Shown: one piece after another, positions 1 to 7,833 of the stretch
Layout: each line of letters starts with the position of its first letter
How positions within the stretch are numbered: the first letter of the stretch is position 1
From: Propionibacteriaceae bacterium
Lineage (GTDB): Bacteria > Actinomycetota > Actinomycetes > Propionibacteriales > Propionibacteriaceae
Assembly (NCBI GenBank): GCA_027353565.1
Contig: DAIEHO010000167.1
Span: 1 to 11,047, forward strand
Reading direction: 5' to 3'
Length of the DNA: 11,047 nt
The notes under the pieces: generated by a model
The model's database searches: none
Told to the model about the DNA's origin: nothing
The model's input: the letters and a program-made list of their open reading frames with translations, nothing else
Made by a program: the position numbers and the translations under genes

Positions 1-192
1 CCCGGTCGACGGGGTCGTGTCGGGCTGGGGCGGCACGACCTCGCCGGCGGTGGCGGACTCCTCGACCGGGTCACCGGGGGTGGCCGACGGCGCGGCGGAC
101 GGTGCCGGGTCGTCCGTGGGCGTCGGCAGCGAGGCGGCCAACGGCTCGTCACCCGGGTCGGTGGGGGTCGACCGCCCGTGCGGCTCGGTCAT
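1..192 (-). CDS. N-terminal fragment of an unidentified protein with a Pro/Thr/Asp-rich leader (runs off left edge)
   Basis: An open frame reads leftward from an ATG at 192 to the window edge with no stop (64 codons). The start is well supported: GAGAGGAG lies 6 nt upstream of the ATG on the minus strand. The visible peptide begins MTEPHGRSTPTDPGDEP and continues as low-complexity sequence made mainly of Pro, Thr, Ala, Ser, Asp and Glu. It has no hydrophobic segment and no recognisable motif. Such tails are usually disordered; in actinobacteria they often precede a membrane or catalytic domain, but that part is outside the window. A possible -10 box (TACGGT on the minus strand, near 233-238) lies about 40 nt upstream, with no convincing -35. 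The frame, ribosome binding site and start are seen; the product cannot be named. Confidence 0.7.
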   Translation of the reverse strand, partial: MTEPHGRSTPTDPGDEPLAASLPTPTDDPAPSAAPSATPGDPVEESATAGEVVPPQPDTTPSTG

Positions 193-297
193 GCCGGCTC
201 CTCTCGACGGCTCGCTGACGTGCTCCACTCGACCGTAACCCAAGCGGTCGCCCGGCGTCGCGACGCACGCCCGCGCGGGCGTGAACCTCGACGTGCT

Positions 298-329
298 GAT
301 GGCCGGGCGCCCTGGGGCACCCGGCCATC
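298..329 (-). terminator. Hairpin terminator of the sugar symporter gene
   Basis: A perfect 10-bp inverted repeat (GATGGCCGGG at 298-307 and CCCGGCCATC at 320-329) is extended inside the loop by 3 more G/C pairs after one mismatch, leaving a 4-nt loop. It starts 12 nt past the symporter stop codon on the minus strand. No U-tract follows, as is common for terminators in high-GC actinobacteria. It separates the symporter from the next minus-strand gene (start at 192), so those two genes are probably separate transcription units. Confidence 0.8.
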
Positions 330-341
330 GTTCGTACAGGC

Positions 342-1865
342 TCAGTCGGCGACGGCGACACCGCCCTTGCGGGACTCGTTCTCGTTGCGGATGGCCGCGA
401 AGATCTTGTCGGTCAGCGGGTACTTCCAGAAGATGACCATGGCGATGATCGCGCAGATCGCGGGCAGCAGGCCGATCGTGAACCGGATGGCCCAGATCGC
501 CGAGTCCGGCTGGACCGGGTTGGGGTTCGTCGAGGTCGCCGACAGGTAGCCGCCGAAGGCGAGCATCCACGCGCCGAGAGCGCCGCCGATGGACTGCGTG
601 ACCTTCCGGGTGAAGGAGAAGATCGCGTACGTCGCACCCTCGGACCGCTTGCCGGACTTCCACTCGCCGTACTCGACGGTGTCGGCCTCGAGGCCGAACA
701 TCACGGTGTTGATCAGCGAGGCGCCGACGCCCTTGACCGCGAGGAAGACCAGCGCGAGGACCAGGCCGCCGACCGGGGTGAAGAACAGCGACACCCCGCC
801 GACAACCGTGAACAAGCCGCACCACTGGAACACGGTCTTCTTGCCGAACCGGCGGATGATCGCCGGGATGAACGGGGTGATGAGCAGCGCGATGCCGGAG
901 TTCATCAGTGTCATCGTCGCGGTCTGGGAGATGTCGCCCATCACGTACTTGGCGTAGTAGGCCGTCGCCCCGCTGACCGCGAACAGTCCGATGAGGTAGA
1001 AGAAGCTGGCGCCGCAGAGGAACGCGAGGGGCTTGTTGTGCTTGAGCGTGTCGATCGTCTCGCGGATGCTGACCTTCGGGGTGGCGCGGACCACGGTCTC
1101 GCGGCAGAGCCAGAACGTGAGGAAGAAGGCCACGGAGCCGATGAGGACGAACAGCAGCGTCGTCGTCGTGAAGACGCTCTGGACGTTCTGGCGGTACGCG
1201 AGGGCGGCTGCGTCGTACGCGGCCTTGGCGGCGGCGTCGGCGTGCGGGGGGAGCTTCGGAGCGGACTTCTGCAGCGCGGAGATCTTCGGGGCGACGATGT
1301 AGGTGAGACCGACGCCGCCGATGGCTGCACCGAAGGCGCGACCGGCGACCAGCTTGGCGCGCTCCGAGACGGACTGCGACATCGCCGAGGCGAGGGAGCC
1401 GTACGGGATGTTGATGAGCGAGTAGGTCAGGCCGAGCACCGCGTAGGCGAGGTACATGTACAGCACGCGGCCCTGGGCCGAGAGGCTCACGTCGAAGAGG
1501 CCCAGCCACTTCACGCCGGGCGTGGGCACGTTGAAGTTGAGGAAGCTGAGGAACAGGACGGGCACGGCGAACCACAGGATGAAGGGCCGGAACTTGCCGA
1601 ACCGCGTCATCGTTCGGTCGACCAGGCGGCCCGCGAACAGGTCGGTGAACGCGTCCCAGAGCCGTACGACGAGGAACATCGTGCCGACGGCCGCAGCGGT
1701 GACGCCGGCCACGTCGGTGAGGTAGTAGAGGAGGAACGACGTCCCCATGGAGAACGCGAGGTTGTTCGCGAAGTCGCCCAGGCCGTAGCCGAGCACTGCC
1801 TTGGCGGGCTGCTTCGCCAGCGACCCCAGGTCACTGCTGGGATGGGTTGCGACGGTCGTGGACAT
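342..1865 (-). CDS. GPH-family (MelB/UidB-like) sugar:cation symporter, MFS fold
   Basis: A 507-residue integral membrane protein predicted to import a glycoside, oligosaccharide or uronide together with Na+ or H+. It carries the family hallmarks: GYGLGDFANNLAF (residues 26-38) in helix I; RLWDAFTD (68-75), whose two aspartates D71 and D75 align with the cation-site pair D55/D59 of MelB; GRLVDRTMTRFGKFRP (79-94) in the loop after helix II; and ADTVEYGEWKSGKRSEG in the late cytoplasmic loop. About twelve hydrophobic segments are visible. A 45-residue Ala/Lys-rich stretch between central helices is longer than in MelB. I chose the ATG at 1865 because GAAGGA lies 8 nt upstream; the frame is open 23 codons further but without a ribosome site. 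The gene is divergent from a LacI regulator, its probable controller. No glycoside hydrolase is adjacent, so the substrate cannot be inferred. Family assignment is firm; substrate and coupling ion are unknown. Confidence 0.92.
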   Translation of the reverse strand: MSTTVATHPSSDLGSLAKQPAKAVLGYGLGDFANNLAFSMGTSFLLYYLTDVAGVTAAAVGTMFLVVRLWDAFTDLFAGRLVDRTMTRFGKFRPFILWFAVPVLFLSFLNFNVPTPGVKWLGLFDVSLSAQGRVLYMYLAYAVLGLTYSLINIPYGSLASAMSQSVSERAKLVAGRAFGAAIGGVGLTYIVAPKISALQKSAPKLPPHADAAAKAAYDAAALAYRQNVQSVFTTTTLLFVLIGSVAFFLTFWLCRETVVRATPKVSIRETIDTLKHNKPLAFLCGASFFYLIGLFAVSGATAYYAKYVMGDISQTATMTLMNSGIALLITPFIPAIIRRFGKKTVFQWCGLFTVVGGVSLFFTPVGGLVLALVFLAVKGVGASLINTVMFGLEADTVEYGEWKSGKRSEGATYAIFSFTRKVTQSIGGALGAWMLAFGGYLSATSTNPNPVQPDSAIWAIRFTIGLLPAICAIIAMVIFWKYPLTDKIFAAIRNENESRKGGVAVAD

Positions 1866-1893
1866 TTCGGGATCCTTCGAGTCTGTGCGGCAT

Positions 1894-1965
1894 CGGTGCC
1901 GTTGCCAGGAACGTAAGCCTTGTTGCCACTTCATTGGAAACTCTTGCCTTGCGTTGCCGTTTTCC
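1894..1965. promoter_or_regulatory. Symporter promoter region with LacI-type operator and phased half-sites
   Basis: On the minus strand, 1907-1894 reads TGGCAACGGCACCG, matching the common LacI-family consensus TGGNAACGNTNCCA at all but two fixed positions. GTTGCC occurs at 1901, 1922 and 1953, with CTTGCC at 1943, so spacings are 21, 21 and 10 bp, on one face of the helix. GGAAAC (1936-1941) and GTTTTCC (1959-1965) flank the last pair. A possible symporter -10 box (TACGTT on the minus strand, 1915-1910) would start transcription near 1903, inside the operator-like site, which fits repression by the adjacent LacI protein. The motifs are seen; binding is inferred. Confidence 0.5.
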
Positions 1966-2011
1966 GGTCGGTGGTGTGAAATGGTGGAGACGCGCCCGCG
2001 GGGTCGGGTGC

Positions 2012-2045
2012 GGTGGTACGACAGGGTGTTGTCCCTAGTACCGCC
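2012..2045 (+). other. Stem-loop in the regulator's 5' leader
   Basis: GGTGGTAC (2012-2019) pairs with GTACCGCC (2038-2045; one G-U wobble), and inside it AGGG (2023-2026) pairs with CCCT (2033-2036), leaving a 6-nt loop. The structure ends 7 nt before the ribosome binding site GAAGGAGA (2053-2060) of the LacI-family gene. It could be an mRNA leader hairpin tuning translation, or at DNA level a palindrome for autoregulation. TAGTAC at 2036-2041 also resembles a -10 box, in which case the hairpin would not be transcribed in full. Which applies cannot be told from sequence. Confidence 0.4.
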
Positions 2046-2065
2046 ACAGATCGAAGGAGATCACC

Positions 2066-3064
2066 ATGGCCAGGGCCGTAGTGACGATGCGGGACGTCGC
2101 GAACCACGCAGGCGTTGCGGTGTCAACGGTTTCCAGGGCGTTGTCCTCACCCGAGCGGATCAGCCCCGAGACCCGGGACCTGATCCTCAGGGCGGCTCGC
2201 GAGCTCGGCTACGCGGCACCGGCGCCGAAACCCGCGCCGCGTACGAACCGTGGCTACGTCGCCCTGCTCGTCCCTGACATCACGAACCCGTTCTACTTCG
2301 ACATCATCCGCGGATCCCAGGAACGGTTGCGCAACTCCGGCTACACCCAGGTCCTCATCGACACCGAGGAGTCGGGCACGGCGGAACGGACCTCCCTCGA
2401 GCAGCTCGCCCAGGCAGGCACCGGTGCCATCGTCGTGGCCAGCCGGCTGCCCGACGAAGACCTCCACGCGTTCGCGTCCCGGATCCCGCTGGTCACCATG
2501 AACCGCACCATCCCAAGCGTCCCGTCGATCAGCATGGACACCGCCTCCGTCGTCGGACAGGCCGTCGAACACCTCGCGTCATTGGGCCATACACGGATCT
2601 GCTACGTCGCGGGGTCGGAACGCTCAGCCACGAACCGGCGCCGCTGGGAAGCCTGCCAGGACGCCGCGGAACGGCTCGAGCTCGAGGTCACCCGCATCGG
2701 ACCGTTCAACCCGAAACCCGACTCCGGCGCAGCCGCCGCGGACGTGCTGTGGCACAGCGCAGCGACCGCCGGCATAGCCTTCAACGACATGCTCGCGATC
2801 GGAATGCTGCAGCGGTTCATCGAACGAGGCATCAAGGTCCCCGACCAGATCAGCATCGTCGGCTGCGACGACATCTTCGGCTCCGACTTCTGCTCACCAC
2901 CACTGACAACGATCAGCGGCCCCACACGACGCGTCGGCCGCGAACTCACCACACTGCTCCTGGCCCAGCTCGACGGCCACGACCTCGACCGCGACACCGT
3001 CGTCGACCTTCCCGTCTACCTCAAGCTCCGTGGCTCGACGGGACCCGCACCCGCACGCAGCTGA
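2066..3064 (+). CDS. LacI-family transcriptional regulator
   Basis: A 332-residue repressor of normal LacI length. The N-terminal helix-turn-helix covers about residues 8-27 (MRDVANHAGVAVSTVSRALS), followed by the third helix and hinge to about residue 57 (SPETRDLILRAARELGY). A periplasmic-binding-protein-like effector domain follows (about 62-325) with the usual GYVALLVPDITNPFY opening and, late in the domain, the IVGCDDIFGSDFCSPPLTTI block typical of the family. The start is fixed by GAAGGAGA 5 nt before ATG 2066; a second in-frame ATG at codon 8 would cut into the domain. It is divergent from the symporter and most likely represses it until the imported sugar or a derivative binds. The shared region contains LacI-like half-sites. 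The last 70 bp before the next gene hold only a weak CGCCGT/ACGGCG inverted repeat (3065-3091), so termination there is uncertain. Ligand unknown. Confidence 0.93.
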   Translation: MARAVVTMRDVANHAGVAVSTVSRALSSPERISPETRDLILRAARELGYAAPAPKPAPRTNRGYVALLVPDITNPFYFDIIRGSQERLRNSGYTQVLIDTEESGTAERTSLEQLAQAGTGAIVVASRLPDEDLHAFASRIPLVTMNRTIPSVPSISMDTASVVGQAVEHLASLGHTRICYVAGSERSATNRRRWEACQDAAERLELEVTRIGPFNPKPDSGAAAADVLWHSAATAGIAFNDMLAIGMLQRFIERGIKVPDQISIVGCDDIFGSDFCSPPLTTISGPTRRVGRELTTLLLAQLDGHDLDRDTVVDLPVYLKLRGSTGPAPARS

Positions 3065-3115
3065 CGCCGTCGGTCACCCAGGGGAACGGCGGTGCGCATC
3101 GTCGGTCGGGGCCCC

Positions 3116-3121
3116 TACCCT
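3116..3121 (+). promoter_or_regulatory. Candidate -10 box for the Hsp90 operon (possible leaderless start)
   Basis: TACCCT fits the actinobacterial -10 pattern TANNNT and ends 10 nt before the ATG at 3132. No clear -35 hexamer lies 16-18 nt upstream, and there is no Shine-Dalgarno sequence before the ATG. This geometry, with transcription starting at or a few bases before the start codon, is characteristic of leaderless mRNAs in actinobacteria. If right, the operon has its own promoter and does not depend on read-through from the LacI-family gene that ends at 3064. Confidence 0.4.
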
Positions 3122-3131
3122 GGGACGTGCG

Positions 3132-4955
3132 ATGACGGAGCACACGGACGACACGTTCCAGGTCGACCTGCGGGGACTGGTCGACCTTCTCAGCCATCAC
3201 CTGTACAGCTCGCCCAAGGTGTTCCTGCGGGAGCTCCTCCAGAACGGCGTCGACGCCGTCACCGCTCGGGGGGAGACGGACGACCGGCCCGCGATCCGGC
3301 TCACGGGCGCTGACCACGCGTCCGACGGCCGCATGCACTGCTTCGACTCCGGCGTCGGTCTCGACGACTCCGACATCCGTACGTTCCTCGCCACCATCGG
3401 CCGGTCCTCCAAGCGCGACGAGCTCGGCCTCGCCCGCACCGACATGCTCGGTCAGTTCGGCATCGGTCTGCTCTCGGCGTTCCTCGTGACCGACGAGATC
3501 GAGGTCCTGTCCCGCAAGGGAGACGGCCCGGTGGTGCGGTGGCGCGGACGTGGCGACGGCTCCTACACCGTCGACCAGGCCGGGCCCGATCCGGCCGATC
3601 CGCGGGCCTCGTGGCTCGCGGCCGGCCCCGGGACGTGCGTCGCGCTCGCCCCGCGGCGCGGGGCCGAGGAGTGGCTGGTCGGCGACCGCGTCATCGCCCT
3701 CGCCCGCGAGTACGGGCGCTTCCTGCCGTGCCGGGTCGAGGCGACGACGCCGAGCCGCACGGTCACCGTCGCACCGGTCACGCCACCGTGGCTGATCGGT
3801 GACCCGGCCCAGCGGCGCAGCGCCGTGCACGACCTCGGCATCGCGGAGCTCGGCATCGCACCGTTCGCCACAGTCCCGGTGAGCGTGCCGGAGGCAGGGC
3901 TGAACGGGGTGGCGCTCATCCTCGGCAACCCCACGCACGCGGGACGCCGGCCGGGCAGCCGCGTCTACCTCAAGGGGATGCTCCTCGGTGACGAGATGGG
4001 TGGTCTGCTGCCCGAATGGGCGTTCTTCGCCCGCCTCGTCGTCGACACCTCGTCGCTGCAGCCGACCGCGAGCCGCGAGGCCCTGTACTCCGACGACCTC
4101 CTCGCCGACACCCGTACTGCGCTCGGCGACCAGCTCCGGCGCTGGCTGACGCGCCTGGCCGCCACGGAGCCGGACCGGATGCGCGACTTCCTGCGCATCC
4201 ACCACGTGGCCGCCAAGGGCATGGCGCTCGCCGACGAGGAGATGCTCACGGTGCTGCTGCCGCTGCTGCCGTTCGAGACGAACACCGGCGACACCACGCT
4301 CCCCGAGCTGATGCGGCGCACCCCGGTCATCTACATCACCCGTACGGTCGACGACTTCCGACAGGTCGCCCAGGTGGGTGCCGGCCAGGGGCTGGAGATC
4401 GTCAACGGCGGCTACGTCTACGAGTACGACCTGCTGCTCAAGGCGAGCGCGGTCCTGCCCGGTGCCCAGCTCGTGCCGCTGTCGCCCGACGACCTCGACG
4501 CCCACATCCGTACGGTCGACATCTCCCGCGAGTCCGACGTCGCGTGGCCGCTGGGCCAGATGCGCGCGGCGCTCGATCGGTTGGATGTCGACCTCGAGCT
4601 GCGCGGCTTCTCCCCGGCGTCCGTACCGGCGCTCTACCTCGACTCCGAGACGGCTCAGGAGCGGCGTGAGCGGCGAGCCGTCCAGGAGACGGCCGACGAC
4701 ACCTGGGCCGCGATCCTCGGCTCCTTCGACGACGGCGCCAGCTCCCGCGCACGGCTGCTTCTCAACGACGACAACCAGACCGTACGGAGGCTGCTCGAGG
4801 TCCGTGACCCCGGGTTGGCGGCGATGGGGGTGGAATCCCTCTACACGCGAGCGCTGCTCATGGGCCACCACAAGCTCCGCGCGGCGGACCTGGCCGCGCT
4901 CGACCGGTCCTTCCTCGGCCTGCTCGACCGCGCGATGGGCGACGGCCGTGGCTGA
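3132..4955 (+). CDS. Divergent Hsp90-family (HtpG-like) chaperone ATPase
   Basis: A 607-residue cytosolic protein, close to the 624 residues of E. coli HtpG and apparently carrying all three Hsp90 domains. The GHKL ATPase domain (about 8-215) has LYSSPKVFLRELLQNGVDAV (24-43), with E34 at the place of the catalytic Glu and N38 as the Mg-binding Asn. DSGVG (72-76) is the adenine-contacting Asp/Gly box, GQFGIGLLSAF (107-117) follows the lid, and GTCV (167-170) fits the last nucleotide box. The middle domain keeps VYLKGMLLGDEMGGLLPEW and TASRE (312-316), where R315 aligns with the gamma-phosphate-sensing Arg of the catalytic loop; the nearby Gln of yeast Hsp90 is not evident. The C-terminal part (from LLLNDDN, 542-548) resembles the HtpG dimerisation domain. 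The C-terminus ends GDGRG, without the EEVD tail that recruits eukaryotic TPR co-chaperones. ATG 3132 is preferred over one at 3030, which overlaps the LacI-family gene. It overlaps the next gene by 8 bp. Confidence 0.88.
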   Translation: MTEHTDDTFQVDLRGLVDLLSHHLYSSPKVFLRELLQNGVDAVTARGETDDRPAIRLTGADHASDGRMHCFDSGVGLDDSDIRTFLATIGRSSKRDELGLARTDMLGQFGIGLLSAFLVTDEIEVLSRKGDGPVVRWRGRGDGSYTVDQAGPDPADPRASWLAAGPGTCVALAPRRGAEEWLVGDRVIALAREYGRFLPCRVEATTPSRTVTVAPVTPPWLIGDPAQRRSAVHDLGIAELGIAPFATVPVSVPEAGLNGVALILGNPTHAGRRPGSRVYLKGMLLGDEMGGLLPEWAFFARLVVDTSSLQPTASREALYSDDLLADTRTALGDQLRRWLTRLAATEPDRMRDFLRIHHVAAKGMALADEEMLTVLLPLLPFETNTGDTTLPELMRRTPVIYITRTVDDFRQVAQVGAGQGLEIVNGGYVYEYDLLLKASAVLPGAQLVPLSPDDLDAHIRTVDISRESDVAWPLGQMRAALDRLDVDLELRGFSPASVPALYLDSETAQERRERRAVQETADDTWAAILGSFDDGASSRARLLLNDDNQTVRRLLEVRDPGLAAMGVESLYTRALLMGHHKLRAADLAALDRSFLGLLDRAMGDGRG

Positions 4956-7833
4956 CGTCGAGGAGTACTTCGCGGTGGTCGAGGAGGCGGAGTCCCTGCC
5001 GGCGGGTCAACGGGTGCCTCTGCTCGAGCGGGCGGTACGGCTCGCGGACGACCTCGGGTACGAGGACCTCGGCGGCCAGTCACGGCTGCGGCTCGTCGGG
5101 GCGTACGAGCGGTCGAACTCGGGCCCCCGGATCTTCACCCCGTTCACCTGGCTGCTCCAGCGGTACGAGCAGCGCAGGACGTGGTTCGACGAGGACCTGC
5201 GGTTCCAGTTCCTGTGGCAGCTCAAGTGGATGACGGGCAACCTCTTCTCCTACCCGGCCGTTCCGCTCGCCCGCATCGAGGAGAACCTCGCCACGATGTA
5301 CCGGATCTACTCCGAGGCGGGCGAGGGGCTGGGGCCGGTGCACGGGTCGGCGTTCCTGCTCGCGCGGCACGTACGAGGGGTGGCCGGCGCGGCCCGCGAG
5401 TTCGAGGACTGGCTGTCCTCGGAACGGACGCACCTCAGCGACTGCATCGTGTGCGAACCGTCGACCCGCGCCCAGTACCGGGCCGAGCAGGGCCGGTGGC
5501 AGGAGGCGCTGGACTTCGCCCTTCCAGCGCTGGCGAGCGGCAGGACGTGCAGCGACGAGCCGAGCACCCTGTACGCGACGGTCGTCGAGCCGCTGCTCAT
5601 GACCGGCCGCGCGGACGAGGCCCTCGTGGCGCACCGCCGGGGCTGGCGTCTGACCATGGGCGACGACACCCAGGTGGACCAGGTCACGACGCACCTCCTC
5701 ACGCTCGCGCGTGCCGGGGCGATGGACCGCGGCCTCGAGCTCCTCGGCCGCCGGATCGACCTCCTCGACGCGCCGGTGACCCCGTACCAGCACATGCTCC
5801 TGGCTGCCGCCGCGACCCGGCTGCTCGACGCCGCCTCCGGGCTGTACGGGATGGGCTCGCGCACCCTCCGACACCACGAGCGGGACACGTCGCTCGACGA
5901 GCTGCGCGATCAGCTGCGCACGGACGCGCTCGACCTCAGCCGGCAGTTCGACGCACGCAACAACACGCCCGAGGTGGGACGGTTCGTGTGGGAGCGGTAT
6001 CTCAACGCCCCCACCCTGCCGCCGCTGCCACTCCCCACGCCGACCCCCCTGCCGGAGCCGACGCGGGAGGAGAAGCACCCCCTCGCCCCGGACCTGCGCG
6101 ACCTGTCGTCGCTGTCGGTCGAGCGGCTCGCGGACCTCGTCGAGCTGGCGCTGCGGTACTCGCCGCTGGACGACGTGCGGGTCCTTGCCGCGGAGTGGCA
6201 GCGCCGCCGCGACGGGCTGCCACAGCTCCGCGAGCGCGCAGGCACCGATCGGCTCGCGGCGCTGGCCTCGCTGGAGTACCTCCTGGTCTGGAGCGACGCG
6301 GAGATCACGGCGGCCCGTGCGACCGGGACCATCGCCTCGGCCGCCGAGCTGTACCGGGCGGCCGGCGACGAGGCCGAGGCCCTCATCGTCGAGCAGTGGC
6401 TCCTGGCTCGTGCCGAGCAGTGGGACGCGGCCGAGGCGGTGGTGGGGGCGATCGATGCCATCGGCACGCTCGGGCAACGCGGCCGGGCCCGCGTACGGAT
6501 CCTCCACGGTGTTCCCGAGGAGCGACGCTTCGAGCTGCTCGCCGAGGTGCGTGCGTTCCCGTGCGCCGTCGACTCCGACCATCAGCTCCGCCGGATCTGG
6601 GCGACAGCGCACAGCGCCGGTACGGAGTCGCCCGAGGAGCTGTACGCGTGGACAGGGATCGGGCTCGCGATGCTGCTGCCCGGCGAGTACGCCGACTCCG
6701 CTGCCGGGCTCCACGTACAGCGGGCGTTCGCGTGCAAGCTGCTGGAGCGCCCCGACGAGGCGGCCTCCGAGCTGGTCGAGGCGCTCCGCGTCGCCCGTGC
6801 CAGCGGGGAGGTGACGACGGCGGCCGTCCTCCTCGCGCAGGCGCGGATGGCGCTCGGCGACGAGGACACGGTGACGGCCGAGCCGCTCCTGACGGAGGCA
6901 GCCGAGCTGGCCGACAGGACCCACGCGATCGACACGCTCTGCGACGCGAAGGGCATCCTCGCGGAGGCGTACCGCCATCAGGGCCGGCTGCTGGAGGCGG
7001 CCGAAGCCGCGGAGGCGGGACTCGCCACCGTGGAGCTGGCGCGGGCCAGCGACGTGTACCTGGAACCCGCGATGGACCTCAAGCAGGCACGCCTCACCGC
7101 CCTGTCGGCGGAGGTGTCCGCCGACCTCGAGGAGACGACCCGTGCGATCAGCCTCCACCAGCGGGCTGCCGAGCTCTACGAGACGTGCGGGGAGCCGGCC
7201 GCGGCGGGCCACGCGTGGGGGTCGTACGCACGGCTCATACAGCCCACGGACAGTGTCGCGGCGGTACGGGCGTTCCGCCGCGCGATCGGACTCGCGGAGG
7301 CTGACGGAGACCAGCGGGCACTGATGGTGGCGAGGCGGCAGCTGCCGATGGCGGTCCAGGACGCCGACGGGCTCGACGCGGGCCTGCACGAGCTGGACGT
7401 GGCCGTCGCCCTCAACGACGACACCGAGGCACGCTTCCTCGTCGACACCGAGCTCCGCGAGACGATGGGCGACTGGGACTTCGAGTTCGAGCGGATGGAC
7501 CTGCGGGACACGCGCGCCCGCATGTACGGGACGGCCGAGCGGTACGACGACGCGCTGGCCGTCCTCGGGGACATCCCTGAGCGCATGTACTCCCACGGCG
7601 CCCACACACAGGGCCTCAACTCGCGCCTGCTGCGCGCGCGGCTGATGTTCTCGGCGCACCGCGTGGACGAGGGCATCGCTCAGGTCGAGCACATCATCGG
7701 CGTCGTGCGCACGTGGGACGACCCCGGCACGACGCTCGCGGACATGGCCGGCATCGGCGCGCGCGCTCTGCTCGAGGCGGGCCGGGATGCGGACGCGGAC
7801 GACTTCTGGGAGAGGTACGGACCCCATGCTTGA
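4948..7833 (+). CDS. Large helical TPR-like repeat protein, partner of the Hsp90 homologue
   Basis: A 961-residue soluble, acidic, Ala/Leu/Glu/Arg-rich protein that looks almost wholly alpha-helical, with no signal peptide or membrane helix. TPR-like helix pairs are clearest in the second half, for example AAELYRAAGDEAEALIVEQW, AYRHQGRLLEAAEAAEAGL and ARMYGTAERYDDALAVLGDI. The first half (1-352) has fewer clear repeats and contains C166-x2-C169 followed by C201 (TCSDEP), a possible metal or redox site. A proline-rich hinge (about 353-378) separates the halves. The GTG at 4948 is chosen because it sits in GTGGCTGA, overlapping the Hsp90 stop by 8 bp, which suggests coupled translation. The frame stays open well upstream inside the Hsp90 gene, but only as a high-GC shadow. 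TPR arrays bind peptides or proteins, so a scaffold, co-chaperone or sensor role with the Hsp90 is likely. No enzymatic motif is seen and the exact function is unknown. Confidence 0.85.
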   Translation: MADVEEYFAVVEEAESLPAGQRVPLLERAVRLADDLGYEDLGGQSRLRLVGAYERSNSGPRIFTPFTWLLQRYEQRRTWFDEDLRFQFLWQLKWMTGNLFSYPAVPLARIEENLATMYRIYSEAGEGLGPVHGSAFLLARHVRGVAGAAREFEDWLSSERTHLSDCIVCEPSTRAQYRAEQGRWQEALDFALPALASGRTCSDEPSTLYATVVEPLLMTGRADEALVAHRRGWRLTMGDDTQVDQVTTHLLTLARAGAMDRGLELLGRRIDLLDAPVTPYQHMLLAAAATRLLDAASGLYGMGSRTLRHHERDTSLDELRDQLRTDALDLSRQFDARNNTPEVGRFVWERYLNAPTLPPLPLPTPTPLPEPTREEKHPLAPDLRDLSSLSVERLADLVELALRYSPLDDVRVLAAEWQRRRDGLPQLRERAGTDRLAALASLEYLLVWSDAEITAARATGTIASAAELYRAAGDEAEALIVEQWLLARAEQWDAAEAVVGAIDAIGTLGQRGRARVRILHGVPEERRFELLAEVRAFPCAVDSDHQLRRIWATAHSAGTESPEELYAWTGIGLAMLLPGEYADSAAGLHVQRAFACKLLERPDEAASELVEALRVARASGEVTTAAVLLAQARMALGDEDTVTAEPLLTEAAELADRTHAIDTLCDAKGILAEAYRHQGRLLEAAEAAEAGLATVELARASDVYLEPAMDLKQARLTALSAEVSADLEETTRAISLHQRAAELYETCGEPAAAGHAWGSYARLIQPTDSVAAVRAFRRAIGLAEADGDQRALMVARRQLPMAVQDADGLDAGLHELDVAVALNDDTEARFLVDTELRETMGDWDFEFERMDLRDTRARMYGTAERYDDALAVLGDIPERMYSHGAHTQGLNSRLLRARLMFSAHRVDEGIAQVEHIIGVVRTWDDPGTTLADMAGIGARALLEAGRDADADDFWERYGPHA

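Noticed and set aside
1038..1916. A 292-codon plus-strand frame opposite the symporter
   Set aside because: Glu/Arg/Gly-rich antisense shadow; the minus strand encodes a symporter with family motifs and a good ribosome binding site.
3021..4871. A 616-codon minus-strand open frame opposite the Hsp90 gene
   Set aside because: Antisense shadow: no recognisable domain and no ribosome site, while the plus strand encodes all Hsp90 motifs.
4378..4947. The TPR-like reading frame stays open for 570 nt upstream of the GTG at 4948
   Set aside because: This part lies wholly within the Hsp90 gene in another frame, is Ser/Arg-rich with no TPR character, and the GTG in an 8-bp overlap gives a natural start. 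It is a high-GC shadow.
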